A DNA stretch of 64,000 bases. Origin: Phytophthora colocasiae (lineage: Eukaryota; Oomycota; Peronosporomycetes; Peronosporales; Peronosporaceae). Shown piece by piece: positions 31,901 to 42,669 of the stretch. The position numbers were made by a program, and so were the translations under genes. The notes beneath the pieces are model-generated. The model saw only the letters and a list, made by a program, of their open reading frames with translations, had not been told where the DNA came from and did not search any database. Position 1 is the stretch's first letter; each line of letters opens with the position of its first letter. Location of the stretch: NCBI GenBank assembly GCA_018806915.1, contig JAGKQI010000045.1:1488001-1552000 (forward strand), in the 5' to 3' direction.

Positions 31901-32475
31901 AGACGTTTGTGTAGTAGCATGAGTCGAGTCGGCTTACCTGTGGTAGCCACGTGAGCTTCGGCCTTCGGCAGTGGAGAGGCTTCGAATTGGTAGAGCTTCG
32001 ATGTCGCGGATTTCATCGCCTTGATCGAGAAGCGGTGGTTTGTTTGGACAGTACACATAGTACGTTTAAAGCCAAAACGGAAGTCATCGTCGACAGCGGC
32101 AGCGACTGACAGCAGGTTGTACTGCAGTTTCGGCGCAAGGAGGACATCGTGAAGCGTGAGCGTCCGCAGTTGGCCCTTGGAGTCCGTGATCTGGAGCTCT
32201 ACAGTACCAATAGCTTCGATGGGGACTTGCGATTTTCCACCGACAGTGATGCCTCCGCTTGCAGGTGTTTTAGTCTTGAACCATTCCACATGTTGCGTGA
32301 CGTGACTGCTGCAACCTGAGTCAATCGTCCAGCTGAAATCAAAGTCCTGGCTAGGTTGCGCCGTGAGACTGATAGCGGACGCAGCCGTTTGGACATTCGA
32401 CACAACTGCAATCAGGGTCTCTTTGCGGCGTGACTGATCGTATCCACCTTCATCGCGACGAGAGGATTTGTTGTT

Positions 32476-32509
<34 letters not shown>

Positions 32510-33765
32510 TTGCCGTTGTTGTTGCCGTTGTTGTTGCCGTTGTTGCGATTTCCACCGTAGTTACCACGGCCACGTCCACCACCACGACCGCCGCGACCAT
32601 TTTGGTGCCATGATCCACCTCCACGTCCAGATCGCCCTTGGTTGTTGTTGTTGTTGTAAGGATGCGACCGGTAGTTGTTGGGACCTCGTAACTCGAAGTT
32701 GGCAGGAAGAACAGTGCCTGCCTTGACACATCCATCACGTAAGTCCTTCTGCAGAGTACGGCACTGACGGATGTTGTGACGTGGTTTCTGACAGTAGCTG
32801 CAGACATCAACTGGGACAGATGCTTGAGCGGCCAACGCGGAATCCTGAGAAGGAGCAATGAGGGCCCGTTCAGCCTGAGTTGATAGACTCTCAGGTGTCC
32901 CTTTGATGCGGCTGTAACGTTCTTGAGCTTGGATCTCGCGAACCTTGGTCTCAATACTCATCTTGAGTTCATCGTACGGGATATACTTCCGCACACCTTT
33001 CCAAACTCGGAGATCATCCTTCCAAGTCTTTGGCATCGAGTGGAACAGGTATAATGACTTCTGTCCATCGGTCAAGGGAGACTCGGTTGCTTCAGACGCG
33101 GCTTTCATCGCGTTTTCCAGCTCAAGGAAGAAGCTGGTCAGATCACCGCCTTCTTCGTACTTGATCTCCATAAGGAAATGCTGGATGAAGTAGGGGTCGC
33201 CATGAAAGGCTGCACCCTCGTACTTGGTACAGATGGCCTGAAAGATGTCGAAGGCCGTTGTCAGGTTCTTGACAAGACGGATATGAGTATCATCCATCGT
33301 CTTCATCAGGAAAGCCTTGGTTTGCGCTTCCATACGACGAAGGTGTCGAGCAGACGGCGGTGTAGGCTTGCGTCGCTTGACTTGTTTACGATCCCGGCTG
33401 GCGTCGCGCTCAGCAAACGGGCGAACGATGGGAAGATCAGCGCGCTTGGTTTTCTTTGATGGCGGAGTGTCGTCGCCGTCGCTGGGCTGCAGCTCATCCG
33501 AGCTGTCCTCGAAGTCGACCTCATCCGAGTCGATGCCAGCCGGAGAACTTGGCTTGGAGGCAGCTTCGTCGTCGTCGGACTCAGCCAGGTCGTCGTCGGA
33601 GTCTTCATCTTCGTCTTCACTGACCCCATTGTAATCCTTCTTGGTGACGAAACCGAGCAGATGCTTGCCATCGAGCGATGCACTGACTCGGGCCTTCCAG
33701 ACGTCGAAATTCTTAGCACCAGAGAGTCGGGGGAAGTCGTCACTTGAGGCTTGCTGAGGGCTCAT
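28999..33765 (-). pseudogene. Copia gag-pol, several frameshifts
   Basis: Gag starts at 33765 (MSPQQASSDDF), has an acidic serine-rich stretch, a CSYCQKPRHNIRQC zinc knuckle (near 32790) and an Asn/Gly-rich run coded by GTT-type triplets (about 32470-32560). Protease follows (IDSGCSSHVT, near 32315), then the H..CC pre-integrase block (RLGHPNIR, CTACTYAKSH), integrase (HSDICGPLP, FIDDFSRYMF, QADNAKEYE), reverse transcriptase (QMDVKTAFLNG, KSLYGLKQAPR, YVDDLLI near 30000) and RNase H (YTDSDYANC, STTEAEYIAL). The frame changes near 31430, 30550, 30310, 29970 and 29520, so this copy cannot encode a full polyprotein. Identical LTRs with so many breaks suggest either movement by a helper element or indel errors in the assembly. 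Confidence 0.9.
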
Positions 33766-33769
33766 AACC

Positions 33770-34048
33770 TGTTGCGGGGAACTTGGGCGCAGCTTGAAGG
33801 AAGTAGGGTAGAAGAGAGAAAAAGAAGAAGTAAGATTAATGTTTAAGAAAGTAGATAGCTACTTACTAGAAAATAGTATGCGGCATTCAGAAACGTAGTC
33901 TAGAATTGCCGCTACCATTCATCGTACTGATGTCACAGACATTTTAGTACATTATTTATTAGAGTCAAAAGTACCGTGTCTCTTCGTTATTAGTTTATAG
34001 AAGACACGGTGTAGAGGTGGTCCCTGTGAACGAGCCCTAACCTCAACA
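33770..34048 (-). repeat. Copia 5' LTR
   Basis: This is the partner of 25071-25349, apparently identical. In element orientation it is followed directly by GGTT and the gag start codon, leaving little room for a standard primer-binding site. The word GGTTATGAGCCC overlaps the start and weakly resembles initiator-tRNA priming sites (inference). Confidence 0.93.
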
Positions 34049-34836
34049 GAGACGAAGCAGTCAAGTTGAAAGTCTGATCTGAAAGAAGCACTGTAACCTG
34101 CACCGTGCAGGTTACAGTGCTTTGTGGGAATACCATTTCGCCGGTATTACCTCTCCATACCACGGTAGTAGTGGGATTACCTTTTGTGTAATAGTGGTGT
34201 GGCAAGGAATATTAGCTTACGACATCGTTGAAGTTCACATCGGAATGTGATAATTGTCGACCCAAATGCAAATTTTACAATACACCTGGGCCTATTACCG
34301 TTCAGTAATACCTGCCAAATTCCCACGTGGTAGTTATTAGGAGGTAATACCACGGTAATTAACAACACTACCTGCACGTCAAAGGAATTTTGGAGAAGAA
34401 GCACTCGAAGCAAGCGTCTGCATACAGCATACACTTTTAAAAGTTTGAGTCATGGTAGCGTTGATACTTTCGAATCATTACTACAGGACATGTACCTCGA
34501 GCTTTTAGAAACTGCAGTTCTCAGTATACGTCCGTACAAGGTTCATGCCGTGAACAGGACCATGCACAACTTGTGCAGCACAAGGCCAGTTTTTGGGATC
34601 GGCTCTCGACTGCTCGCCAAATTGCAACACCAATGTACCTTGAGTTCGACTTGCATGGGGAACAAGTTCGTTTGGAGACGTGCTTGTACCGTACGTAGGA
34701 TTGTCGATTCTTCCTGCAGGTGACAAGCCCTTGTCGTGTCGTCAGACCCTTACGACACCAAGATCGCTCAGCAGTTCCAGTATTTACACTCGCTTTCGTT
34801 ATCAATTCAACAGCACCCAACTACGTTTCACACCAT
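34049..34836. other. Intergenic region with inverted repeats
   Basis: Besides the target duplication and the palindrome at 34086-34122, this region repeats words of the type GGTATTACC and CCACGGTA in both directions between 34130 and 34370 (for example GCCGGTATTACC and GGTAATACCACGGTAATT). That suggests a decayed MITE whose borders I could not fix. No gene is recognised between 34380 and 34836. Confidence 0.45.
34086..34122. repeat. Perfect 17-bp inverted repeat with 3-bp spacer
   Basis: AAGCACTGTAACCTGCA, spacer CCG, then the exact inverse complement. It would form a strong hairpin. It lies 37 bases to the right of the copia LTR. Confidence 0.9.
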
Positions 34837-37515
34837 TCATGCTCCTTTTGCAGCCGAAAAGTTTGCGCCAGTGCGTGACGACAAGCTGAGCAGACTCGAC
34901 AGCAGAGTGTGAGCGTAATGTTTCTCCACGTTGTTTCCACTGTCCAGCAGTATTTTCAGCTTAGGAATCGCGCCTGTGCCTGCCATTTCATTCTTCACTT
35001 CGCTGATTCTTTCCGAAATATTCGCTAACGTCACCACTGCCCTTTGACGTTGCTGGATATCACTATCACTCAATAAATCCACAAGTTGTGCAATTGCACC
35101 CGCAGCAACCATTTGTTCGCAACACTCGGTATTGAGCGATAGGTTTTCCAACACAGCCAACGCCTTTGTGTTCCAGAGAAAGTGACGAACTCGCAATAAA
35201 CCCACCAAAACGGGAATCCCAGCCATCTCTGCGATTGTCTTTCGATTCTCATCACTCGTTGCGAGATTTTTTAACGCAAGCGTGGCGTTCAATTTCTGGC
35301 GGACACTACCAGATTTCAGGAGTGCCACAAATGGGCCGATCGCAGTAGGTGCGATGGCGTCTCGAATGCCAATATGTTCCGACAGATTTGCTAGAACGAG
35401 TGTGGCGTTTTCCCTCTGGGAAGCGTTGCCGTTCTGTATCAAGTCCAATAATGGAGGAATTCCACCTGCAGACGCAATGGCTCCACGATATCCCGCTTCT
35501 GATGCTAGGTTTGCCAATATAACCATCGCTTTCTCCGCCATCGCTGCTGAATCTCCACGTAGCAATCCTACTAAAGCTGGAATGGCACCTGTAGCTGCAA
35601 TTGTGGCGTAACTTGTCACGTTTCTCGATAGTAGAGCAAGCACTTTTACAGCTTGCTCGCTTTCAATAGAGTTACCGTACAGCAGCAACGCCATCAACAT
35701 TGGAACCCCGCCGGCTGCCACAATGGGCTCAGCATTTTTCTCCGAAGCTGACCAGATCAACAGCATGAGCATTCCTTGGTTTCTCTGGTGAGTATCACCT
35801 TCTCGCACCATTGATAAGATCAGGTTTGCAGTAGAACTACTGTCAGGAGACTGGAAGTCATACAGCTCTGCGAGATGCTTCTGTTGCGCCATTTCGATCA
35901 CCATTTCCAGATCTGAATTCATCGATAGATTCTCTAAAACCTTAGCCGCGTAAACTCGTTGGTTCTCGTCTCCGACGCGCTTCAAGCTCATAAAAAGCGG
36001 TATTCCTCCAGCAGATGCGATCTCCAGCTTATGCTCATCACGAACCGAAAGGTTAACGAGAGCTCTAGCGGCTGATTCCTTCTCGGTTGGGTTGCCATCT
36101 CGTAAAGTGGTCATGAACTCTTGAATTCCTCCAGCTGAAGCGATGGCCATTACGTGTTCATCATCTTCCGACAGAAGGGAGAGCGCGTGAACTGCCTGTT
36201 CCCTAAAAACTCCGAAATCATCTTGCATTAATTCCATCAAAGCAGGAATGCCACCTGCCTCGACAATCGCGGCTCTGTTGGCAAAGAGTCCTGCTCGATT
36301 TGAGAGAGCTGTTGCTGCTATTCCTTTCAGGTGAGTATTATCAGCACGTAGAAGCGTCACCAGCGGCAGTATTTCGTCTCTGGTACTACGTGAGTTGGGG
36401 AACGATAAATTGTCCAGCACAACAAGGGCATCTTGCTGCAATTTGTCATCGTCGCCACATAGAACCCCTAATAGTACTGGAATAGCGCCATTTGCTACAA
36501 TCTCGCCTTTCACTGAGCTAGCGCTGGTTGAGAGTTGACTTAGTGCTGATAAAGCACGGTGTTTATCTGAAATTTCACCGTCACGTAAGAATACCACAAT
36601 TGGAAGAATTCCACCTGAATCTGCTATCAGAGCGTGGTTATCTGCTTCCAACGTAAGAAATGACAATACCGCCAAAGCTTTCAACTTCACACTGGAGTCG
36701 TCACCGTTGAGCAATGTCACTAACGAAAGAATTCCTCCTGCTTTCACGATTTCTAGTCGGGCTTCCACAGTATCAGAGAGATTCATCAGCGTTGCAACTG
36801 CAGTGTCTTTGAGAACATCATCCGTATCTGCTCCTTGCAACAGTTTGACAAATAACGGGACTGCACCAGCAGTGACGACCATCACTTTTCCCTTGTCAGT
36901 CTTTGATAACTCCCGTAATGCAGTAGCCGAGTGCTTGATCCGACTAGAAGAGCCATCCACCATGAATTGCACCAGTGTCTGGACGCTGCCCGCTGCTAAA
37001 ATTGCTGCATGGGCGTCACTGACGGTCGCCAAAGCGGCGAAAATCCCCGCAACCTCCTCATCCCGAAGATGACTTTGGCCTTTTACCAGTGCCAGAACCG
37101 GTTGAATTCCTCCTGAACCTGCAATTTTCGCCGCATTGTCGACTCTACTGGCCAAATTCAACAGTGCTGACCCCGCACTCTCCTTCTGAACACTGTTCCC
37201 GTCCCTTAGCATCGCTACCATAGGTGGAATGCCACCCAATTCCCCTATTTTCACCTTGTAGTCATCATTTCCCGAAAGTTTCGATAGTATCCGCGCAGCA
37301 TTTGTCTTCAAACTGCGTTTACCATCTCGTACCAGTGCTATAATTGGTGGAATACCGTTGAGACGGACAATGGAGGCCTGATTTGCCTCGTCGTTGCATA
37401 AAGCTGCTAGCCCCGCTATTGCTTCTTTCTTTTGAGAGGAACTCCTACTTGATAAAAGCTCTACAAGCTGCGGTATCTCCGTTGCATCCGCCTCGACGGA
37501 TTGACACTGCCCCAT
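34837..37515 (-). CDS. Armadillo-repeat protein, Vac8-like, with acylation-type N terminus
   Basis: The 892-residue, intron-free product is almost entirely armadillo repeats. Units of about 41 residues recur some 20 times with the pattern I-x-x-A-G-G-I-P-x-L-V-x-L-L-R-x-G and A-x-x-A-L-x-N-L-S (for example IAGSGGIQPVLALVKG, IASAGGIPPLLDLIQNG). The N terminus MGQCQS has Gly2 for myristoylation and Cys4 for palmitoylation, as in vacuolar protein 8 of fungi, so membrane attachment is likely. Such proteins are scaffolds that bring partners to a membrane; the partner is unknown. The start fits because the acylation motif begins exactly at the first ATG. Its upstream region is shared with the divergent clathrin-like gene at 37896. 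Confidence 0.88.
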   Translation of the reverse strand: MGQCQSVEADATEIPQLVELLSSRSSSQKKEAIAGLAALCNDEANQASIVRLNGIPPIIALVRDGKRSLKTNAARILSKLSGNDDYKVKIGELGGIPPMVAMLRDGNSVQKESAGSALLNLASRVDNAAKIAGSGGIQPVLALVKGQSHLRDEEVAGIFAALATVSDAHAAILAAGSVQTLVQFMVDGSSSRIKHSATALRELSKTDKGKVMVVTAGAVPLFVKLLQGADTDDVLKDTAVATLMNLSDTVEARLEIVKAGGILSLVTLLNGDDSSVKLKALAVLSFLTLEADNHALIADSGGILPIVVFLRDGEISDKHRALSALSQLSTSASSVKGEIVANGAIPVLLGVLCGDDDKLQQDALVVLDNLSFPNSRSTRDEILPLVTLLRADNTHLKGIAATALSNRAGLFANRAAIVEAGGIPALMELMQDDFGVFREQAVHALSLLSEDDEHVMAIASAGGIQEFMTTLRDGNPTEKESAARALVNLSVRDEHKLEIASAGGIPLFMSLKRVGDENQRVYAAKVLENLSMNSDLEMVIEMAQQKHLAELYDFQSPDSSSTANLILSMVREGDTHQRNQGMLMLLIWSASEKNAEPIVAAGGVPMLMALLLYGNSIESEQAVKVLALLSRNVTSYATIAATGAIPALVGLLRGDSAAMAEKAMVILANLASEAGYRGAIASAGGIPPLLDLIQNGNASQRENATLVLANLSEHIGIRDAIAPTAIGPFVALLKSGSVRQKLNATLALKNLATSDENRKTIAEMAGIPVLVGLLRVRHFLWNTKALAVLENLSLNTECCEQMVAAGAIAQLVDLLSDSDIQQRQRAVVTLANISERISEVKNEMAGTGAIPKLKILLDSGNNVEKHYAHTLLSSLLSLSSRTGANFSAAKGA

Positions 37516-37895
37516 TATGAAGGCCTTGGGTAGATTCTAGACTGAAGGAAGCTTGTATATTATTAATGTATTGTTTTTCGCTAATAGGAGCTGATTGCTG
37601 CTAAAGTTAACCTCCATCAAGTTAATTCTGGGTGTTTGGTGACACTAATCGGGGTGAACCAGCAAATAAATAAGGGATACACGCCTTTTTATGGATCATA
37701 GGTCAATGGCTACAGTTCTGATTAATTATTCGGACAGTGGCTGTGCAAGTTTAGATCTCCGCTTCTATGGGGGTTTCGCGTCTTAGGATGAATGACAAAT
37801 TTATCTTTTTCGAGACAACGGAGGACTCTGACAAGCAAATACACATTTGACTGGGAGTGCAAACAGCAGTCTCGAAGAGGTTAAAACTTTGGAAT

Positions 37896-40242
37896 ATGTC
37901 GCAGACCCTTCCTGTCACCTTAGAAGAAGAACTCCAGGTACGTACATTTCGAGCAGAAGATGATGAAAAGAGAGCTAACCAATGTCTAACTGTAGTTGAT
38001 CTCTCTTGGAGTGAACTTGGACAATGTCAACCCTGGATCAACGACGATGGAGAGTGACAAATTCCTGTGTATTTGTGAACAAACACACGGTAGTATTGTC
38101 ATTGTGGACTTGTCGGAAGGGAACACGATGGAGCGCCGTCCGATCAAAGCCGATTCAGCCATCATGAACCCTGTAAGTAGGGTCATCGCCATCCGTGTGG
38201 AGAACCAGTTGCAAGTTTTTAACATGGACTTACGAACGAAGCTCAAGAGCCACTTGATGTCTGAATCGGTGGTCTTCTGGCATTGGATCTGCGATACAAC
38301 AATCGCTCTGATAACTGCGTCTGCTGTTTTTCATTGGAATATGAACGATGACTCTCCTCCTATTTTGATATTTTACCGGAGCGCGAACTTAAATGCAACG
38401 ATGCAGATCGTTAGTTATGAAGCTTCGATCGACAACCAGTGGATGCTTTTGGTTGGAATTTCCCACGGAAAAGGAAAATGCACTGGTAATATTCAACTGT
38501 ACTCGATGGAGACCAAAACGAGTCAAATCCTACAAGGATACGCAGGAACTTTCGCTCAGATAAAACCTTCTGAGAGGACTAACAGCGCTCAGGTACTTGT
38601 GTTCGCCGGTATCAAAGGAGAGGGGTATCCATTGCAACTTTTTATCATGGAGGTTGGACGTGGTCGTGAAGCTTCTGATGGGGTTTTCAGTCTCCCTCCT
38701 CAGCTAATTCCTCTTGATGCTGAAGTCCAAAACGATTTCCCCGTTTCGATGATAGTGAGTCCTGGGGATGATATCGCGTATTTGATGACCAAGATGGGCT
38801 ACGTGCTAGTTTACGACGTGCACTCTGGTAAACTCCTGTACCGAGCTCGAATCGTCCAGGACGCTCTGTTTGTGACGCGTTTAAATTCCCAGTCGAAAGG
38901 AATAGTGGGAGTCACTAGTCGTGGACAATTGTTGCATTTTTCAATTGACAAAGCGAGGATGTTAGCGTATGTGCTAACCGCGCTTCAGGACTCCCAGTTG
39001 GCGCTGTCTTTAGCGTCTCGAATGGCACTAGAAGGTGCTGAAGAGCTCTACTCGTCAGAATTCGACCGTCTCATCACTGCGAATAATGTTCAAGGTGCTG
39101 CTCACATCGCCTCTCGTTCTCCTCAAGGTTTTCTTCGTACACCCGAGACGATCGAGCGCTTCCAACAAATGCCCAATCAATTGGATCAAGCTCAGCCTGT
39201 TCTACAGTACTTCTCTGTCCTGATGGAAAAGGGATCGCTGAATAAAGTGGAGTCGATCGAACTAGCTCGGGCTCTACTGCAGCAGAATCGTAACAGCTTA
39301 CTACAGTCTAGGCTGTTGGAGGACAAACTGGAGTGCTCAGAAGAACTGGGAGATCTAACCAATCAGGTTGACCCCATGTTGGCAATGTTTGTGTACTTGC
39401 GCGCAGGAGTACTGGGGAAAGTGATAAACTCCTTCGTTCAGAACATTTCAAAGAAGTCCACAGCACAGAGCCCACTCTCACTCATTCATTTATGCGACCA
39501 TTATGACTGCGTCGAGGAGTTAACAGAGTACCTGTACACGAACAACCTCACGAAGTATATCGATGTGTACGTGGGTAAAGTGAGTCCGGAGAAGACTCCG
39601 GCTGTGGTTGGCAAGCTTCTCGACCTCGACTGCAATGAAGACTACATCAAGAAACTGCTCGAGCAGATCTCACAATGTCCAGTTGGTATTTTATACAAGG
39701 AACTTGAGAAGCGCAATCGCCTTGATCTGCTTCAGTCGTGGTTGGAGAAGCACATTTCTCGCGGCAACAAGGAGGCAGTAACGCACAACGCACTCGCTAG
39801 AGTTTACGTCACGCTGAACAAAAATCCTCAGGATTTCTTGACTACCAACAAGTTTTACGATTCGAAGGTTGTGGGCGAGTTCTGTGAGCAAACAAATCCG
39901 TATCTGGCCTTTTTGGTATATCGTCGTGGTGGCGCTGTCTATGATGACGATCTCATCCGCGTAGCAACGGAGAACGGTCTGTTTAAGGATCTAGCACGGT
40001 ATCTCGTAGAACGACAAGATTTGGATCTGTGGAGCAAAGTCCTCATGAAACAGGACGAAGAGCATGAGGATCCCGACCGGCGTGCGTTAATCGACCAGGT
40101 TGTGCACACGGCGATCCCTGAGTCCACGAAACATTCAGAAGTGTCAACTACAGTGCACGCGTTCATGAATGCCGACCTGTCGGCTGAGCTGGTGGAGCAG
40201 AATAGTTGTGTCGGCATGACCCGGTGCTTTGCCTTCTTTTAG
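37896..40242 (+). CDS. Truncated, internally deleted clathrin heavy chain paralogue
   Basis: Exon 1 (37896-37937, 14 codons) joins exon 2 (37996-40242) across a 58-bp intron (GTACGT...CTGTAG), giving 762 residues. The start MSQTLPVTLEEELQ followed by LISLGVNLDNVNPGSTTMES is the canonical clathrin heavy chain beginning. The terminal propeller and ankle are present (DKLECSEELGDL near residue 460). Near residue 490 the sequence jumps from KVINSF to a segment that in full-length clathrin lies about 200 residues further on (HYDCVEELTEYLYTNN). It ends after AFMNADLSAELVE with an unrelated 13-residue tail. The proximal leg, light-chain site and trimerisation region are missing; clathrin is normally about 1,700 residues. 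It cannot form triskelia. The clean 749-codon frame suggests either a retained cargo-binding role or a young pseudogene. Confidence 0.88.
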
Positions 40243-40572
40243 GGAAGATGTATTAGTTTGAAACAAAAGCATGCAAGTGAGGGAAGAGTTGACGTGTTTT
40301 CTAGATACAATCATGACGCGAACGATACTGATACGCCTTGTTGAGTGTCTGCATGCGTACTGGTTGTTTTGCTGGCAGATGAGATTCATCTCAAAACTTG
40401 CATCGCTGGAGAATACTTGGTAGCTTGAACAACAGGAACCGCGAATGGCACGGAGGGGCGTTGCTACAAGTTAATTCACTTGAATCTCAACGGCTCATGA
40501 TCGCTGGTAAGCAAACCTGAATTTTGGTTGTACCAAGACTTTCAACCCTCAACCCTGAAATTGGAATGGAGT
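40243..40572. other. Convergent intergenic region
   Basis: This lies between the clathrin-like gene and the minus-strand SulP gene. It may contain remnants of the lost clathrin 3' half, but I see no clathrin-like frame in it. Confidence 0.4.
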
Positions 40573-42669
40573 TTACGGTTCAGCAGCACGGTACGGTGTA
40601 GAAGTCTCATGAGGCGATGGAATGTGAAGCTGGTGCAGGGAGGTCTGAGACGCGTGAGAATAGCGTGAAGCACGCTCCTTATCGATCTTGCTCTTAACAA
40701 GTTCGTCGCCGTTAGTGGAAGTACCCGGGGTCACGACCTGAATGTGTTCGACGGAATCCCAACCAAGGTCGTGGTTCAGCATATCCAAAGACTTCGGATC
40801 AAGGTTACGAGCCACAAGTGTTTTTCCAGCATCACGATAACGCATCGCAGCCTCGCGTAGAGCCGCAGCCGCCGAGAAGTCGGCGAAAACACAGTCCTGC
40901 AGATCCAAGATGACGACATTCGGGTCGTGGAGGACATCGAAAAACTCGCGGAAGGAAGCTACCGACGAGAAGAGGAGCTGGCCCTTGATATAGTATATCT
41001 TAGCCTCCTCATGGCTCGTCAACAGCTCGTGGTCACCAGCGCGGTCATGAGCGTTGACAACTGGCACAACCTCCATGCCTGTGCGAACCGAGAGCTGAAA
41101 GCCGCTCTGCCATCCGTTGACCAGACATTGCCAAATAACACCAACGATGACAGCAATGGCCAGGTTCATCGCAGCAGCGAGCACGGTCACAAGAATTATA
41201 GCAATAGCATCGGCGATCTTCACGCGGAAAATCAACTTGAGCGACGGCCAGTAGAACGTGTGGATGACGATCACAAAAAGGATGCCGGTAAGACAAGCCA
41301 CTGGAACACGCTCAATGACAGAACTGGCGAAAAATACGACGAGAAACGTGCAAATACCGCCCATAAATGATGAAAGGCGGAAGCGTGCGCCGTTCAGGAT
41401 GTTGCCGTTGGACTGCGCGATCATTGAACAGCCTCCCATGCCTGAAAAGAAACCGCACAAAACGTTTCCGATTCCTTGTGCAATACACTCCTTCCGCGTG
41501 GCCGTCTGTGAAAGCTGCTCCTTTTTCAGGTCCACCACAGATTGCAACGTCATTAGCGACTCGAAAAGGCCAACAGCCATAATACTCGCAGCTGTGGACA
41601 GCACGACACCCCATTCCTGCACGTCACCGAATTTGGGGATGGCGAACGTCGGCAAGCCACCGGCCAGTGGAGAAGTATCGCCAATCGTTCGAACATCGTA
41701 ACCAAGCAGCGGGCGGTTGATGCCGAACTCAAAGCCAACACCAACGACTGCCGCAACCAGTGTCGGCGGGATCAAGTGGCCGATGTATGGCACCCTGGGG
41801 AAGTAGTGCATGATAGCCATTGTCACAAGTACCAGACCAATAGTGACCCACGTCGTTGCAGAAGACACACTCATCCACTTGAGTTCGCCCGCGATCTCGC
41901 ACTCTCCGAAGCGCATGGTGTCGTTCTTGCACACTTCGATCGTTGTTTTCTGCGAGATGAACATCATGAGCGCCAAACCGTTCAAGAAACCGATGTGTGC
42001 CGTCCTTGGGATCATTGAAAATAACTTAGACAGCCCCAACAGCCCGAACAACAGTTCCAACATCCCTGCAATGGTAACTGCAACAAACAAGTGCTGCAGT
42101 CGCTCCTCGTACGTCAAATAGTCCAAAGATCCTGTGCCACTAGTGATAGTAGGCATAACCATAGCCACAGCTCCTGCAGCTCCAGCCACAGTGGCAGGGA
42201 CGCCGCCAAAAAGACTCACAGCTACACCCAGGAAGCCTGTGGCGTACAGACCATTAAGCGGGTCCAAATTGGCAGCATAACTAAAAGCCACCGTCTCAGG
42301 AATCATAAGCAACATGGCAGCTACACCACAGAGCATTTCTGTCTGGAAAACCAGTAGATTCTGCCAGTAGAAGCGGGTAGAGTCCTTCACATCACGTTGC
42401 AGTTTACTGGTCATCTCGGTGGTCGATAGTTGCGGAGTACGCGCGTGCTGAAGCACGGTGCGTACGATTCGACGGACACCGTGACCAACACTCTCATCCC
42501 AATGCTCACGCAAAGAATGTTTGCTGTCGGGCTCCAGCGCCGTGTACTGGGACGGCTTGGAGGTCGTTGGCGTGTTCACATTAGGAGGGAAATAGATGGA
42601 ACTGGACGAGGCTCTGCTAAGACGCGGGGTCAAGCCGTGCTCGATGTCGCCAGCTGCAGCGCTCCCCAT
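40573..42669 (-). CDS. SulP-family anion transporter, bacterial-like type
   Basis: The 698-residue, intron-free product has an N-terminal cytosolic stretch of about 120 residues. Membrane spans follow, beginning LLVFQTEMLCGVAAMLLMIPE and including AGAAGAVAMVMP and the helix pair around GFFSGMGGCSMIAQSNGN. A C-terminal STAS domain follows (AKIYYIKGQLLFSS, VVILDLQDCVFADFS). The GMGGCSMI block replaces the PTGGxSRTAVN block of the other four copies, and there is no long central linker, so it belongs to the branch nearer bacterial SulP/BicA-type proteins. Substrates in that branch include sulfate and bicarbonate, and the choice cannot be made here. The Asp-x-Ser of the STAS nucleotide or partner site is kept. 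Confidence 0.9.
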   Translation of the reverse strand: MGSAAAGDIEHGLTPRLSRASSSSIYFPPNVNTPTTSKPSQYTALEPDSKHSLREHWDESVGHGVRRIVRTVLQHARTPQLSTTEMTSKLQRDVKDSTRFYWQNLLVFQTEMLCGVAAMLLMIPETVAFSYAANLDPLNGLYATGFLGVAVSLFGGVPATVAGAAGAVAMVMPTITSGTGSLDYLTYEERLQHLFVAVTIAGMLELLFGLLGLSKLFSMIPRTAHIGFLNGLALMMFISQKTTIEVCKNDTMRFGECEIAGELKWMSVSSATTWVTIGLVLVTMAIMHYFPRVPYIGHLIPPTLVAAVVGVGFEFGINRPLLGYDVRTIGDTSPLAGGLPTFAIPKFGDVQEWGVVLSTAASIMAVGLFESLMTLQSVVDLKKEQLSQTATRKECIAQGIGNVLCGFFSGMGGCSMIAQSNGNILNGARFRLSSFMGGICTFLVVFFASSVIERVPVACLTGILFVIVIHTFYWPSLKLIFRVKIADAIAIILVTVLAAAMNLAIAVIVGVIWQCLVNGWQSGFQLSVRTGMEVVPVVNAHDRAGDHELLTSHEEAKIYYIKGQLLFSSVASFREFFDVLHDPNVVILDLQDCVFADFSAAAALREAAMRYRDAGKTLVARNLDPKSLDMLNHDLGWDSVEHIQVVTPGTSTNGDELVKSKIDKERASRYSHASQTSLHQLHIPSPHETSTPYRAAEP

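Larger units (their letters stand above)
25071..34048 (-). mobile_element. Ty1/copia retrotransposon with nested insertion
   Basis: Two 279-bp direct repeats (25071-25349 and 33770-34048) with TG...CA ends enclose the element. GAGAC flanks it at 25066-25070 and 34049-34053 as a 5-bp target duplication. The internal coding region reads on the minus strand in copia order: gag, protease, integrase, reverse transcriptase, RNase H. The start codon of gag lies four bases inside the 5' LTR. The purine-rich CCAGGGAGG before the 3' LTR (25350-25358 on the minus strand) is a likely polypurine tract. About 3.6 kb between the end of pol and the 3' LTR is foreign or unexplained, including the pogo-like transposon. 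Confidence 0.93.

Noticed and set aside
32430..32726. Cys-rich plus-strand frame (repeated CCRCCR) as a possible metal-binding protein
   Set aside because: It is the complement of the Asn-rich triplet run in copia gag.
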